Shown here: positions 29,175-38,458 of the stretch, piece after piece
Layout: each line of letters opens with the position of its first letter
How positions within the stretch are numbered: the first letter of the stretch is position 1
Program-made: the position numbers and the translations under genes
The notes under the pieces: model-generated
What the model saw: only the letters and a program-made list of their open reading frames with translations
Told to the model about the DNA's origin: nothing
The model's database searches: none
Assembly (NCBI GenBank): GCA_947378305.1
Contig: CANCJJ010000004.1
Location: 62,001 to 126,000, forward strand
Direction of reading: 5' to 3'
Source: Phenylobacterium aquaticum
GTDB lineage: Bacteria > Pseudomonadota > Alphaproteobacteria > Caulobacterales > Caulobacteraceae
Length of the DNA stretch: 64,000 nucleotides

Positions 29175-29761
29175 CAGAGCCCCAGAGTCCGAACCGGATC
29201 ATGGCGGTGACAGGTGATCAGATGGTCATTGACCATGCCCGTGGCCTGCATGAAGGCGTAGACAATCACGGGGCCCACAAACTTGAATCCAAGCGCCTTG
29301 AGAGCCTTGGATATTTCCACCGAGAGCGGTGTCTGGGCGGGGGTCACCTTCCAGTTGTCCATCTGGTTCTGAATCGGGCGGCCACCGGTAAAGTCCCAGA
29401 GAAATTTTGAAAAATCGATCCCGGCTTCCTGCATGTCGAGATAGAGGCGGGCACTGTCTATTGCGGCGTCGATCTTGGCGTTGGAGCGGATAATTCCGCC
29501 ATCCGCCATGAGCCGGGCGCGATCCTCAGGTCCGAAGCGGGCGACCTGTTCCGGGTCGAAGTCGGCAAAGGCCAGCCTGAAGGCCTCGCGCTTTTTCAGA
29601 ATGGTGATCCAGGACAGGCCAGCCTGGAAGCCGTCCAGCACCAGCTTTTCCCAAAGGGCACGGGACTCGTATTCCGGGACGCCCCATTCGGTGTCGTGAT
29701 AGGCTTCATAGATGGGCGTGCCCTGCATGCCCGGCCAGTTGCAACGGGTCAGCTCAGCCAT
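29174..29761 (-). CDS. tag: DNA-3-methyladenine glycosylase I
   Basis: A 195-residue repair enzyme that removes 3-methyladenine. Zinc-binding residues are visible as C7 (TRCNW), a histidine in YHDTEWG and the pair in LITCHRH near the C-terminus. The [16 protein letters not shown] segment (near 42-57) is typical. It overlaps rnhB by 1 bp and ygfZ by 13 bp, forming a ygfZ-tag-rnhB transcription unit. Confidence 0.96.
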   Translation of the reverse strand: MAELTRCNWPGMQGTPIYEAYHDTEWGVPEYESRALWEKLVLDGFQAGLSWITILKKREAFRLAFADFDPEQVARFGPEDRARLMADGGIIRSNAKIDAAIDSARLYLDMQEAGIDFSKFLWDFTGGRPIQNQMDNWKVTPAQTPLSVEISKALKALGFKFVGPVIVYAFMQATGMVNDHLITCHRHDPVRTLGL

Positions 29762-30546
29762 TCCGGGACCTCCACGCGGGCAGGCTGGCCGTTCACCGTC
29801 AGGGGGCGCTCAATCCGATCCAGCCGCATCAGGGCCATGGCACGGGTGCCTAGCCCCGTCAGAATCTCTCCGGCCCTGAGCTCGCCTGCGAGAACTTCGC
29901 TGCCCTCGGGGGGCAAGGGTCCCTCAAGATGGACGGCCAGCATACGGGACTTGATGACCCCCCGCCGCTTCATGCGCGAGGTCGTTTCCTGGCCGACGAA
30001 GCATCCTTTTTTGAAATCGATACCGGACAGGAGGTCAAAATTAGCCTCGATGGGGTAGGTCTTGTCATGGCCCCAGTCGCCCGGGCCCGAGACCCCAAGC
30101 GATAGCCTGTGGGCGTCATAAGCCTCAGACACATCTCCTGGGCTTCCGATCAGGCCATAACCCCGTGACCCCAGGGTGGCCAGCCTTGGGTCGCGATACC
30201 AGTCCGGGCCTTCGGGATCGGGAAAGGCTGCCAAGACCGGCGTCTCATCGGCAATAACTTCAACACGTGCCCGGAGCTTGTAGAGCTTGAGGCGCTGGAT
30301 CAGGGCTGCCCTCTGATCGGCCTCGACATCCAGCCAGACCCCGTCCGCCAGACCCACAATGAAGAGGTCATGGAGCAAACGCCCCTGGGGACTGAGCAAG
30401 GCCCCGAAGCGGATTTCGCCGGGCCGGAGGGTTTCTACATCCTGGGTGATCAGGCCCTGGAGAAAGGATCGCCAGTCCTCACCCGTCAACCGGACCAGGG
30501 CGCGCCGGGGAAGTTGGCCAATGAATGAGGCAGGCGTTTGAGTCAT
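29749..30546 (-). CDS. ygfZ: YgfZ/GcvT-like folate-binding protein
   Basis: A 265-residue protein of the YgfZ/IBA57 family, which needs folate and supports maturation of iron-sulfur enzymes. The family signature is KGCFVGQE (within DFKKGCFVGQETTSRM near 190). The frame is open to 31350, but everything upstream of 30546 is antisense to the glycosyltransferase gene and has no homology, so the ATG at 30546 is used. Its end overlaps tag. Confidence 0.93.
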   Translation of the reverse strand: MTQTPASFIGQLPRRALVRLTGEDWRSFLQGLITQDVETLRPGEIRFGALLSPQGRLLHDLFIVGLADGVWLDVEADQRAALIQRLKLYKLRARVEVIADETPVLAAFPDPEGPDWYRDPRLATLGSRGYGLIGSPGDVSEAYDAHRLSLGVSGPGDWGHDKTYPIEANFDLLSGIDFKKGCFVGQETTSRMKRRGVIKSRMLAVHLEGPLPPEGSEVLAGELRAGEILTGLGTRAMALMRLDRIERPLTVNGQPARVEVPEWLS

Positions 30547-30606
30547 CGGATATAGATTGCCACGCTGAGGCTGGAGCGTCAGCCCATTGCGCGATATATT
30601 CATAAA

Positions 30607-31572
30607 ATGACCCTTGGGTCCTTTCCGATTCTGTTCATTACCGCCACACGGATTGGCGACGCCGTCCTGTCGTCGGGACTGTTGCACCGCCTTGCCCAGG
30701 AGGTGCCGAATGCCCGTTTCACTATCGTGGCCGGGCCAGCCGCAGCCCCCTTGTTTCAGGATGTCCCGGGTCTCGATCAGCTGATTGTGCTGCGAAAAAC
30801 AAAGGGCGGAGGCCACTGGTTCCGGCTCTGGCAGCAGGTTCGCAAGACCCATTGGGGACTGATTGTTGACCTTCGGGGATCGGCACTCAGCAACCTCCTT
30901 CGACGAAAGCGCCGGGCCGTCTATCGCCGGGGTGGGGGCAGCCCGGTTCACAAGGTGATTGAATCCGCGGCCGTCCTCCAGCTGGAGGCAGACCCACCCG
31001 CGCCCTATATCTTTACCTCCGCCGAGACCGAGCTTGCTGCCCGGGACCTTCTGGCTGGAACCGGCCCCATACTGGCCCTGGCCCCGTCTGCAAACTGGGT
31101 GGGAAAGACCTGGCCTCTGGAGCGATTTTCCCAAGTCGCCATTCAGTTGCTGGGAGATGGCGGGCCCTTGGCGGGCGGCCGCCTTATGGTGCTGGGCGGA
31201 CCTGAGGACGTGAATGTCGTCCCGGCCCTGCGCGATGTTCTGCCACGGGGCAGGTTTATCGATTTGGTCGGCAAGGTTGATCTGCTGGTGAGTTATGCCG
31301 CCCTGAAGCAGGCGGCCCTGTTTGTCGGAAATGATTCCGGGCTCATGCATCTGGCAGCCGCGGCGGGCGTCCCGACCCTGGGCCTGTTTGGGCCATCGGA
31401 TGACCGGCTATATGCGCCCTGGGGGCCGAAGACTCGGGTCGTTCGGGGGCCGCGTGAATTTGAACAGATCGTGTCTGTTGACCCGGGCTTTCAACAGGCA
31501 TTGTGTCACATGATGGATTTGCCGGTTGCGACCGTGGTTGCGGCGGCGACGGCTTTATTGGCGGAAGATTGA
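30607..31572 (+). CDS. Glycosyltransferase family 9 (heptosyltransferase-like)
   Basis: A 321-residue GT-B glycosyltransferase of family GT9. The N-terminal segment ILFITATRIGDAVLSSGLLHRL (in part) and the C-terminal donor site FVGNDSGLMHLAAAAGVPTLGLFGPSD (in part) match ADP-heptose:LPS heptosyltransferases. It is expected to act on the LPS core at the cytoplasmic face of the inner membrane. No other LPS gene is nearby, so the sugar is uncertain. Its stop overlaps the dihydroorotase start (TGATG). Confidence 0.88.
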   Translation: MTLGSFPILFITATRIGDAVLSSGLLHRLAQEVPNARFTIVAGPAAAPLFQDVPGLDQLIVLRKTKGGGHWFRLWQQVRKTHWGLIVDLRGSALSNLLRRKRRAVYRRGGGSPVHKVIESAAVLQLEADPPAPYIFTSAETELAARDLLAGTGPILALAPSANWVGKTWPLERFSQVAIQLLGDGGPLAGGRLMVLGGPEDVNVVPALRDVLPRGRFIDLVGKVDLLVSYAALKQAALFVGNDSGLMHLAAAAGVPTLGLFGPSDDRLYAPWGPKTRVVRGPREFEQIVSVDPGFQQALCHMMDLPVATVVAAATALLAED

Positions 31573-32912
31573 TGTCCAGAATTTTTGATCTGATCATTCG
31601 TGGCGGCGAAGTCGTCAATCATGCTGGCCGCGGCCTTGCGGATGTCGGCATAACGGAGGGGCGTATCGCCGAGATTGGCGGCCTGACCGGCGCAGATGCC
31701 GGCGAGGTTTTCGATGCAACGGGGCTGACCATCCTGCCCGGCGTCATCGACACCCAGGTTCATTTCCGTGAGCCGGGTCTGGAGTGGAAGGAAGACCTGG
31801 AGACAGGGTCTCGCGCCGCAGTTCTTGGGGGCGTGGTGGCGGTCTTCGAAATGCCCAATACCGAGCCCACGACGACGGATCCCGATGCCCTGGCCGACAA
31901 GCTGGCGCGGGCCCGCGGTCGGATGCACTGTGACCATGCCTTTTATGTCGGTGGCACCCACGAAAATGCGAAATTTCTGGGTGAGCTGGAGCGACTTCCA
32001 GGATGCTGCGGGATCAAGGTCTTTATGGGGGCCTCGACGGGTACCCTTCTCGTTCAAGACGACGAAGGGGTTGAGCAGGTCCTGCGGCATGTGAATCGCC
32101 GGGCCGCCTTCCATTCCGAGGATGAATACCGCTTGGCCGCCCGCAGGCCGCTTGCCCGAACCGGGGACTGGACCAGCCACGAGGAAGTGCGCGACGCAGC
32201 CTCAGCCCTGGAATCGACCCACCGGCTGGTGCGCATTGCGCGCAAGCTGGGCAAGCGCATCCACGTCCTGCACGTGACCACAGCCGAAGAAATGGCCTTT
32301 CTGAGCGAGCACAAGGATGTGGCCAGCGTCGAGGTCACGCCCCAGCATCTGACGCTGACGGCCCCGGAGGCCTATGAACGCCTCAAGGGCTTTGCCCAGA
32401 TGAATCCGCCGATCCGGGGGGCTGCGCACCAGGCCGGTCTCTGGTGGGGTGTGCAGTCTGGCGTGGCAGATGTCCTGGGATCGGACCATGCGCCGCACAC
32501 TCGTGAGGAAAAGGCCCGCCCCTATCCTGCTTCACCCTCAGGCATGCCCGGGGTGCAGACCCTCCTGCCCATCATGCTGACCCATGTGGCGGAAGGGCGA
32601 TTGACCCTTGAACGCCTGGTGGACCTGACCAGCCATGGCGCGCAGAGGCTGTTTGGTATGGCGCGGAAGGGCAGACTGGCCGTGGGCTATGATGCCGACC
32701 TTACCCTGGTCGACCTCAAGGCGCGCAAGACCATCAGGCATCAGGACATGGCCAGCCGCGTAGGCTGGACGCCGTTTGATGGCTTTGAGGCCAAGGGCTG
32801 GCCGATGGCGACCATCATCCGGGGCCGTATTGTCATGCGCGACGGTGACGTGGTTGCAGCAGGCCAGGGCGAACCGGTGAGGTTCTCTGAGACCCTGGCC
32901 CAATCCCTTTAG
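31572..32912 (+). CDS. pyrC: Dihydroorotase, class I
   Basis: A 446-residue amidohydrolase of de novo pyrimidine synthesis, interconverting carbamoyl aspartate and dihydroorotate. Metal-binding motif QVHFREPG is near 58, GIKVFMGAS near 150 may hold the carboxylated lysine, and the DHAPH motif (LGSDHAPHTREEK) lies near 305. The frame opens at 31503, but the ATG at 31572 gives the family N-terminus and overlaps the previous stop by 1 bp. Allantoinase or hydantoinase activity cannot be excluded from sequence, but the dihydroorotase-type motifs favour PyrC. Confidence 0.88.
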   Translation: MSRIFDLIIRGGEVVNHAGRGLADVGITEGRIAEIGGLTGADAGEVFDATGLTILPGVIDTQVHFREPGLEWKEDLETGSRAAVLGGVVAVFEMPNTEPTTTDPDALADKLARARGRMHCDHAFYVGGTHENAKFLGELERLPGCCGIKVFMGASTGTLLVQDDEGVEQVLRHVNRRAAFHSEDEYRLAARRPLARTGDWTSHEEVRDAASALESTHRLVRIARKLGKRIHVLHVTTAEEMAFLSEHKDVASVEVTPQHLTLTAPEAYERLKGFAQMNPPIRGAAHQAGLWWGVQSGVADVLGSDHAPHTREEKARPYPASPSGMPGVQTLLPIMLTHVAEGRLTLERLVDLTSHGAQRLFGMARKGRLAVGYDADLTLVDLKARKTIRHQDMASRVGWTPFDGFEAKGWPMATIIRGRIVMRDGDVVAAGQGEPVRFSETLAQSL

Positions 32913-33526
32913 TCGCCCTTGCGTTCAAAGGGCGCGCTGATCATCAGCTCGACCTGATCCCCGACCATGGGCACATATTTTGAGACGCCGAAATCGCTGC
33001 GTTTCAGGCTCCCGCGAGCATCAAAGCCGACCGTATAGGCGCGGCTGAGGGGATTGGTTCCGGCCCCCTTAAAGGTCACGTCCAGATCAACCGGCTTGGT
33101 GACGCCATGGAAGGTCAGGTCGCCCGTGACCTTTGCCGTCGTGGGGCCAGTGCTGACCACGGAGGTGGAGTGGAATGTAATCGCCGGATATTTCTCGGCG
33201 TCGAACCAGCCAGGGCTCTTCAGTTCCCTGTCAACGATGGCATTAGTCGTCGTCACCTGACCTGTCGGGATCGTAATGTCCAGCTTGGCCGCACCGGGGA
33301 CTTTGGGATCGATGTTCAAGGTCCCCGTCGATCCTGAAAAATCCCCGTACCAGGTCGAAAAGCCCATATGGGTCAGCGAAAACACGACCCGGGCATGGCT
33401 GGTTTCGAGGGCATAGGTGCCGGACTTGACGGAGCCAGGATCGACGGTTGCCTGGGCCAGACCCTGGCCTGCCAGCGACAGGGCAGCGCAGGCGGACAAG
33501 GTTGCAAGAGCGATGTGACGGGACAT
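32909..33526 (-). CDS. YceI-family periplasmic protein
   Basis: A 205-residue secreted lipocalin-like protein. The signal peptide ends near residue 25 (LAGQGLAQA). The YceI fold is recognisable from YALETSHARVVFSLTHMGFSTWYGDFSG (in part) and the repeated strand patterns VTGDLTFHGVTKPVDLDVTF (in part). YceI proteins bind isoprenoid-like lipids. It converges with pyrC through a 4-bp TTAG overlap. No operon partner. Confidence 0.93.
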   Translation of the reverse strand: MSRHIALATLSACAALSLAGQGLAQATVDPGSVKSGTYALETSHARVVFSLTHMGFSTWYGDFSGSTGTLNIDPKVPGAAKLDITIPTGQVTTTNAIVDRELKSPGWFDAEKYPAITFHSTSVVSTGPTTAKVTGDLTFHGVTKPVDLDVTFKGAGTNPLSRAYTVGFDARGSLKRSDFGVSKYVPMVGDQVELMISAPFERKGD

Positions 33527-33668
33527 GTGAAGCTTCCATTTCTCAGGGCAGGGACAAGACGCTGGGTCTAAAGGTAAGGCGGCCAGACGGCCTGCGCAAC
33601 GGGCCAGGAGTCGCTTTCGACCTATCTCCCCTTGGCAGGGCCGCCCTCAGACCGTTAAGCCTGTCACT

Positions 33669-35447
33669 ATGAGCACTGATGAAACCCTGATCCTGGCCCC
33701 CTTCCGTGACCCGCGTTATGCGCCCCGCAAGCTGGAGGTCGAACGCCGCCCTGATGGCACCCTGGTCATTTTCAATCCTGCCCCAGTCACGACCCGCTTC
33801 CAGACCATGACGGATGGACTCAAGGCCTGGGCCGGGCAAGATCCCGATCGCCTCTGGCTTGCCGAGCGTGCCGGGGAGGGCTGGAGGGAAATGCCCTATG
33901 GTGAAGGGTTCGACCGGGTCCGCGCCCTTGCCGGGGGCTTGCAGGCCCTGGGCCTGGTGAGTTCGCGACCGCTGCTCATCCTGGCGCGAAACGGCATTGA
34001 TCACGCCTTGATCAAATACGCGGCCATGAGCCAGGGCATGCCGGTTGCCCCGGTCTCCCCGCAATATGGATTGCCCGGAGCCAATCTGGCCCGGCTGGCC
34101 CATGCGGTTGAGGTCCTCGATCCCGCAGCCGTCTTTACCGAAGACGCAGCCATGTTCGCCGACGCCCTGGAAGCCCCCTTCCTGGCAGGCCTGCCCGTGA
34201 TCGCGGCCCTGAATGCGCGCCCGGGTGACATTACCCTCGAGAGTCTGCTGAAGGCTCGCCAGGCCGACGCCACGGCGGATCCCGACCAACCGGCCAAATA
34301 TCTGCTGACCTCCGGCTCGACTGGCCGGCCCAAGGCGGTGATCTGCCGACACAGGAATATCGTCATCAATTCCGCCCAGGTGGCCGCCTGTTTTGATGAC
34401 CCTGACCCCCCGATCATGGTCAATTCCGCTCCCTGGAGTCATAGCCTGGGCGCGAACTCCATCCTGCACATGGCGACCCAGAGGGGCGGGAGCCTCTATA
34501 TCGACGCGGGCCAACCGGTGACGGGGCGTTTTGATGAGACGATCCGCAACCTCAAGGCCATTTCGCCCACCTATCAGAACATGGTGCCAGCGGGCTGGAT
34601 GCTGATGGCCGGCGCCCTGGAGCGTGACGAGGACCTGGCGCGACGGTTCTTTGCCCGGGTACGCGTCCTGCAATATGGCGGCGCCAATCTCGGCCAGGAA
34701 ATCTGTGACCGGATCCAGGCCGTTGCGGTCCGGACCGTTGGCGAGCGGATCAGTTTTGCGAGCGGCTATGGCGCAACGGAGACCGGGCCAACCGCGGCCA
34801 ATGTCCATTGGGTCAATGATCGCATGGGGCTCATGGGCCTGCCTCTGCCCGGGACTTCGGTAAAGCTGGCCCCGGATGGGGACCGACTGGAGTTTCGGGT
34901 TCGAGGCCCTCAGGTCACCAGCGGCTATCTCGGCCTGCCGGAGGTGTCTGCAGCCAGCTTCGATGAGGACGGCTTCTATCGACTGGGCGATGCCGCCCGG
35001 CTGATTGATCCTGACGATCTAACTCAAGGACTGGCCTTTGACGGTCGCCTTTCGGAAAACTTCAAACTGGCGAGCGGGACCTTTGTCAGTGCCGGGGACC
35101 TGCGGGTGACAGCAGTTGGTTTTGTGGGCGATTCCGTCAGTGATGCGGTGGTCTGTGGCGAGGGCCAGGAAAGTGTCGGCCTGATGTTCTATCCCAAGCC
35201 GGGTGTCGCCAGCGATGACATCCTCCAGGCGGTGCAGGATGGTCTGTCCCGGATGAACCTCCAGGCGCGCGGATCGGGCGGACGGATTGCCCGGGCCCTG
35301 GTCCTGCCCACCCCGCCGGACATTCACGCCGGAGAAATCACGGACAAGGGCTATATCGCTCAGTCCCAGGCCCGGGCCATTCGGGTGGCTGATCTTGGCC
35401 GGCTCTTTGCCAATCCGCCGGGACCGGATGTCCTGAGCTTCGACTAG
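33669..35447 (+). CDS. Feruloyl-CoA synthase-like acyl-CoA ligase
   Basis: A 592-residue ANL-family adenylating enzyme. The ATP-binding loop is LLTSGSTGRPKAV near 213-225 and the adenylation motif YGATETGP near 365. The opening LAPFRDPRYAPRKLEVERRPDGT (in part) and the C-terminal region match feruloyl-CoA synthases, which activate ferulate or related hydroxycinnamates with CoA. No enoyl-CoA hydratase/aldolase or vanillin dehydrogenase gene is adjacent, so the substrate is uncertain. A ThDP-dependent enzyme gene follows 32 bp downstream. Confidence 0.82.
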   Translation: MSTDETLILAPFRDPRYAPRKLEVERRPDGTLVIFNPAPVTTRFQTMTDGLKAWAGQDPDRLWLAERAGEGWREMPYGEGFDRVRALAGGLQALGLVSSRPLLILARNGIDHALIKYAAMSQGMPVAPVSPQYGLPGANLARLAHAVEVLDPAAVFTEDAAMFADALEAPFLAGLPVIAALNARPGDITLESLLKARQADATADPDQPAKYLLTSGSTGRPKAVICRHRNIVINSAQVAACFDDPDPPIMVNSAPWSHSLGANSILHMATQRGGSLYIDAGQPVTGRFDETIRNLKAISPTYQNMVPAGWMLMAGALERDEDLARRFFARVRVLQYGGANLGQEICDRIQAVAVRTVGERISFASGYGATETGPTAANVHWVNDRMGLMGLPLPGTSVKLAPDGDRLEFRVRGPQVTSGYLGLPEVSAASFDEDGFYRLGDAARLIDPDDLTQGLAFDGRLSENFKLASGTFVSAGDLRVTAVGFVGDSVSDAVVCGEGQESVGLMFYPKPGVASDDILQAVQDGLSRMNLQARGSGGRIARALVLPTPPDIHAGEITDKGYIAQSQARAIRVADLGRLFANPPGPDVLSFD

Positions 35448-35479
35448 AAAAACAGGATCGGGCAGGGAGGCCCAATGCG

Positions 35480-37021
35480 ATGAATGGTGCAGATGCTCTG
35501 ATCGAAACCCTGGTTCTCAATGGCGTGACGGCATGTTTTGCCAATCCCGGAACCAGTGAAATGCAATTTGTCAGCGCCCTGGATCGCCAGCCGGGCATGC
35601 GGCCCGTGCTTTGTCTGTTTGAGGGCGTGGCAACGGGCGCGGCGGATGGCTTTGGGCGGATGGCAGATGTGCCCGCCTGCACCCTGCTGCACCTGGGTCC
35701 GGGCTATGGCAATGGTCTGGCCAACCTGCACAATGCCCGTCGTGCCTATACCCCCATCGTGAATGTGGTCGGGGATCATGCGACCTATCACCGGCAATAT
35801 GATGCCCCGCTGAATTCTGACATCCCGACCCTGGTCAAACCCAATTCGATCTGGGTTGGTTCGGCAGATACGGCCGACAGTGTGGCCGCCATGACGGCCG
35901 AAGCCATTAGCGCCAGCTATGGCCCGCCGGGCGGACCCGTCAGCCTGATCCTCCCGGCCGACTCCGCCTGGACGGAGACAAGCCAGGGCGCGGTTCGCGC
36001 CCATCGGCATGAGGCCAGCACCGTGGCGGCAGGCACCGTCGATGAGGTGGCCCGGGCCCTTCGAGCCGCGAAAAAGCCAGTTGTCCTTCTGGGAGGCCGC
36101 GCCTGTCTGGGGCCGGCCCTGGTCCAGGCGGCCCGGCTTCAGGCCGCAGGCATCCGGGTTATGGTTGATACCTTTGTTGCGCGCCAGCCGCGCGGGGCTG
36201 GCGTTTTCGGGCCTGACCGCATGGCCTATTTTGGCGAGGCGGCGCTCGCGGACCTGGAGGGCACGGACCTCATGGTTTATGTCGGCACAACCCTGCCGGT
36301 CGCGTTTTTTGCCTATCCGGACCGGCCCAGTGTTCTGGTTCCAGAGGGTTGCCAGACCTTGACCCTGGCCGACCGCAGCCAGGACCCGGTTTCGGCGCTT
36401 CAGGCCCTGGCAGAGGGCTTAGGTGCCCCTTCGACGGGTCCGGTCCAACCCCTCAAGCGCCCGGACGCCATGCCCACCGGAGCCCTGACGCCTCAAGCCT
36501 GTGGTCAGTCCATTGCGCGGCACCTGCCCGACGGGGCCATCCTCTGTGATGACGCGGTGACGTCAGGCGGAGCCATAGCCGTGCCCTGCATGACAGCCGC
36601 CCCGCATGAGGTTCTGGCCCTGACCGGGGGTGCCATCGGGATCGGTGCCCCCTTGTCGATTGGTGCCGCGGTTGCTCGCCCGGAGGCCAAGGTCGTTTCG
36701 CTGAATGGCGATGGCGCGGCCATGTACACGGTCCAGAGCCTCTGGACCCTGGCCCGGGAAAATCTCGATGTGACCGTGGTGGTCTTTGCCAATCACAGCT
36801 ATCGCATTTTGAACATTGAGATGGGCCGAACCGGCGCGGGTAATCCCGGGCCCTCGGCCAGCAAGCTGCTGGACCTCGGCAATCCCAGGATCGACTGGGT
36901 CTCCCTGGCCAAGGGCCTGGGTCTGAATGCGGTCCGCTGCGAGACGGCGGAGGCCTTTGATGCAGCCTTTGCTCGCGCCATGCGCGAGCCGGGTCCGAAG
37001 TTCATCGAAGCCGCCATTTAA
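35480..37021 (+). CDS. ThDP-dependent enzyme (acetolactate synthase/benzoylformate decarboxylase-like)
   Basis: A 513-residue thiamine-diphosphate enzyme with the usual three domains. The cofactor-activating glutamate is E48 in CLFEGVATGAADG, and the ThDP/Mg motif is GDGAAMY near 411 with the asparagine in FANHSYRIL. It is annotated as a large acetolactate synthase subunit in many genomes, yet it lacks an adjacent small subunit and resembles benzoylformate decarboxylase-type enzymes. Reaction unknown. Cotranscription with the CoA ligase is likely given the 32-bp gap. Confidence 0.8.
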   Translation: MNGADALIETLVLNGVTACFANPGTSEMQFVSALDRQPGMRPVLCLFEGVATGAADGFGRMADVPACTLLHLGPGYGNGLANLHNARRAYTPIVNVVGDHATYHRQYDAPLNSDIPTLVKPNSIWVGSADTADSVAAMTAEAISASYGPPGGPVSLILPADSAWTETSQGAVRAHRHEASTVAAGTVDEVARALRAAKKPVVLLGGRACLGPALVQAARLQAAGIRVMVDTFVARQPRGAGVFGPDRMAYFGEAALADLEGTDLMVYVGTTLPVAFFAYPDRPSVLVPEGCQTLTLADRSQDPVSALQALAEGLGAPSTGPVQPLKRPDAMPTGALTPQACGQSIARHLPDGAILCDDAVTSGGAIAVPCMTAAPHEVLALTGGAIGIGAPLSIGAAVARPEAKVVSLNGDGAAMYTVQSLWTLARENLDVTVVVFANHSYRILNIEMGRTGAGNPGPSASKLLDLGNPRIDWVSLAKGLGLNAVRCETAEAFDAAFARAMREPGPKFIEAAI

Positions 37022-37031
37022 CATACCCATG

Positions 37032-37060
37032 AAAAAGGCCCGCAGGCGAACCTGCGGGCC
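37032..37060 (-). terminator. Intrinsic terminator, mainly for the minus-strand repeat protein
   Basis: Perfect 10-bp stem GGCCCGCAGG/CCTGCGGGCC with a CGAA tetraloop (37037-37060). Reading leftwards it is followed by TTTTT (37036-37032), so it terminates the repeat protein transcript. Reading rightwards it follows the ThDP gene by 15 bp but has no T-tract. Confidence 0.85.
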
Positions 37061-37105
37061 AAATTCAGTTAGATATCTGTGTCTAGGTTCAGGACACAGA
37101 CGCTA

Positions 37106-38428
37106 TCAGACATTACCCGGCAGCTTGCAGTCCTTCGAGAAGGCGCAGCCGACGACGGCCACTGGGGCGAGGGGCTCGGAGTTATATTCGATGATATAGC
37201 CCTTGAGACCGTCCGCGCAGGCAGTTTCCAGATAGGTCGTGCCCTTGGCAGACTTGCCGATCACACGGGTGTTGGACACCGTGCATTCCTTCTTGCCCAT
37301 CTTGACCAGATCATCTGTGATGATCTTGTAGGAAGCCTCAGGCTTGGAGAAGCTGCAGCGATAGCCCAGGATCGGTGCGCGGGCGCAATCGACCACAACC
37401 GACTGACTGGTGGGCGACACGAAGATGCCGACAGCGCCATCCGGACGATTGCCGCAGGACAGTTCAACAATGTCCTTGCCCGCAGGCGACGGGAACAGGG
37501 CGTATTTGGAAACCTGGCAGTCAAAACCGGCACCCTTCGAAAGCCGGGTATAGAGACCCGCCTGGGCGGTTTCGGCTTCCTTGGCGTTGGTCAGTTCACA
37601 TCCACCGAGAATGTTGCCAGCCTTTTCGCAGGCAAAGGCCTGAGTGAGCTGACCCTTTTCGGTCTTGTAGATGTACCCCTTACCATCCTGGCAGGCCGCC
37701 TCGTAATAGGCCGCACCGGACTGGGACATGCCGATGAACCGGCGATCCTTGACGGCGCAACCATTGTTGGCGGCGGCCGCGAACTGATCGACGACCTGGA
37801 GACGATAGGCCGCGTCATGCAGGGTGCATTTGATGTTGGTCGCAGCGGCGTCATAGTTCAGGCAATCGCCAGCAGACGCATTCCCGTCAGGATTGGCCGG
37901 AGCCGAGGCCTGAAGCACATAGCCGTGGCCGCCCTGGCAGGCGACCTCAAGGAAGGTCGTAGTTGCACTCTGGCCAATGCCGCGGGCAGCCTCAGGGGTG
38001 CACATCACGCCGGCCTTGGCCAGCAGGGGGGCAAGATCAGACTTCGGATCGGCATTGCCTTCCAGCTTGCAGGGCAGGGAGGGGGGCTTGCCATCGGGCT
38101 GGGTCGTGTTGGCCTCGACGCAGGTAAAGGCTGTGATCTTGCCGCCCGTCGGAGCCTGGAGGATGAAACCAAGGCCCTTGTCACAATCGACTTCGTAATA
38201 GTTTGTCGCAGCCTTGGTCTTGGGTTCTACGATCTTGCCGATAAAGCGGGCGTCGGTCACCTGGCAGGCAATGCCGGCGGCTTGGGCAACCGCAGGAGCC
38301 TCAGCCATGCCCTGCTTGCGCGCGGCAGCGGGGATGGCCTCTTCCTTCTTGGGGGCAGACATAACGGCAATTGGGGCCAGTGCCGCAAAGGCAAGGGCAG
38401 CCACTATTCCGATTGTTATAGGCCTCAT
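37106..38428 (-). CDS. Secreted five-repeat cysteine-rich protein of unknown function
   Basis: A 440-residue protein with a signal peptide (MRPITIGIVAALAFAALAPIAVMSA in part). Five imperfect repeats of about 65-90 residues follow. Each has the order C-x-V-x3-R-x-IG, then Y-x-E-x2-C, G-x-GYI, and two more cysteines: 4 Cys per repeat, 20 in total. Repeats begin near IACQV, VMCTP, NGCAV, FDCQV and KECTV. The fourth lacks the R-x-IG part. The open frame runs to 39130, but the ATG at 38428 has AGGAG 9 nt upstream and starts the signal peptide. I do not recognise the family. Even disulfide-ready cysteines suggest a stable periplasmic or surface protein. Confidence 0.88.
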   Translation of the reverse strand: MRPITIGIVAALAFAALAPIAVMSAPKKEEAIPAAARKQGMAEAPAVAQAAGIACQVTDARFIGKIVEPKTKAATNYYEVDCDKGLGFILQAPTGGKITAFTCVEANTTQPDGKPPSLPCKLEGNADPKSDLAPLLAKAGVMCTPEAARGIGQSATTTFLEVACQGGHGYVLQASAPANPDGNASAGDCLNYDAAATNIKCTLHDAAYRLQVVDQFAAAANNGCAVKDRRFIGMSQSGAAYYEAACQDGKGYIYKTEKGQLTQAFACEKAGNILGGCELTNAKEAETAQAGLYTRLSKGAGFDCQVSKYALFPSPAGKDIVELSCGNRPDGAVGIFVSPTSQSVVVDCARAPILGYRCSFSKPEASYKIITDDLVKMGKKECTVSNTRVIGKSAKGTTYLETACADGLKGYIIEYNSEPLAPVAVVGCAFSKDCKLPGNV

Positions 38429-38458
38429 GGTCCGAGTTTCTCCTGACGGTAATCTTAT

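Noticed and set aside
30547-31350. 268-codon upstream extension of ygfZ
   Set aside because: Lies antisense to the glycosyltransferase and lacks similarity to YgfZ; the ATG at 30546 gives the correct family length.
33543-34808. 421-codon minus-strand frame across the CoA ligase
   Set aside because: Antisense shadow; the plus strand has complete ANL motifs.
37079-38446. 455-codon open frame on the plus strand antisense to the five-repeat protein
   Set aside because: The minus strand has a signal peptide, a Shine-Dalgarno and regularly spaced cysteines; the plus frame is low complexity with no recognisable domain and no ribosome-binding site.
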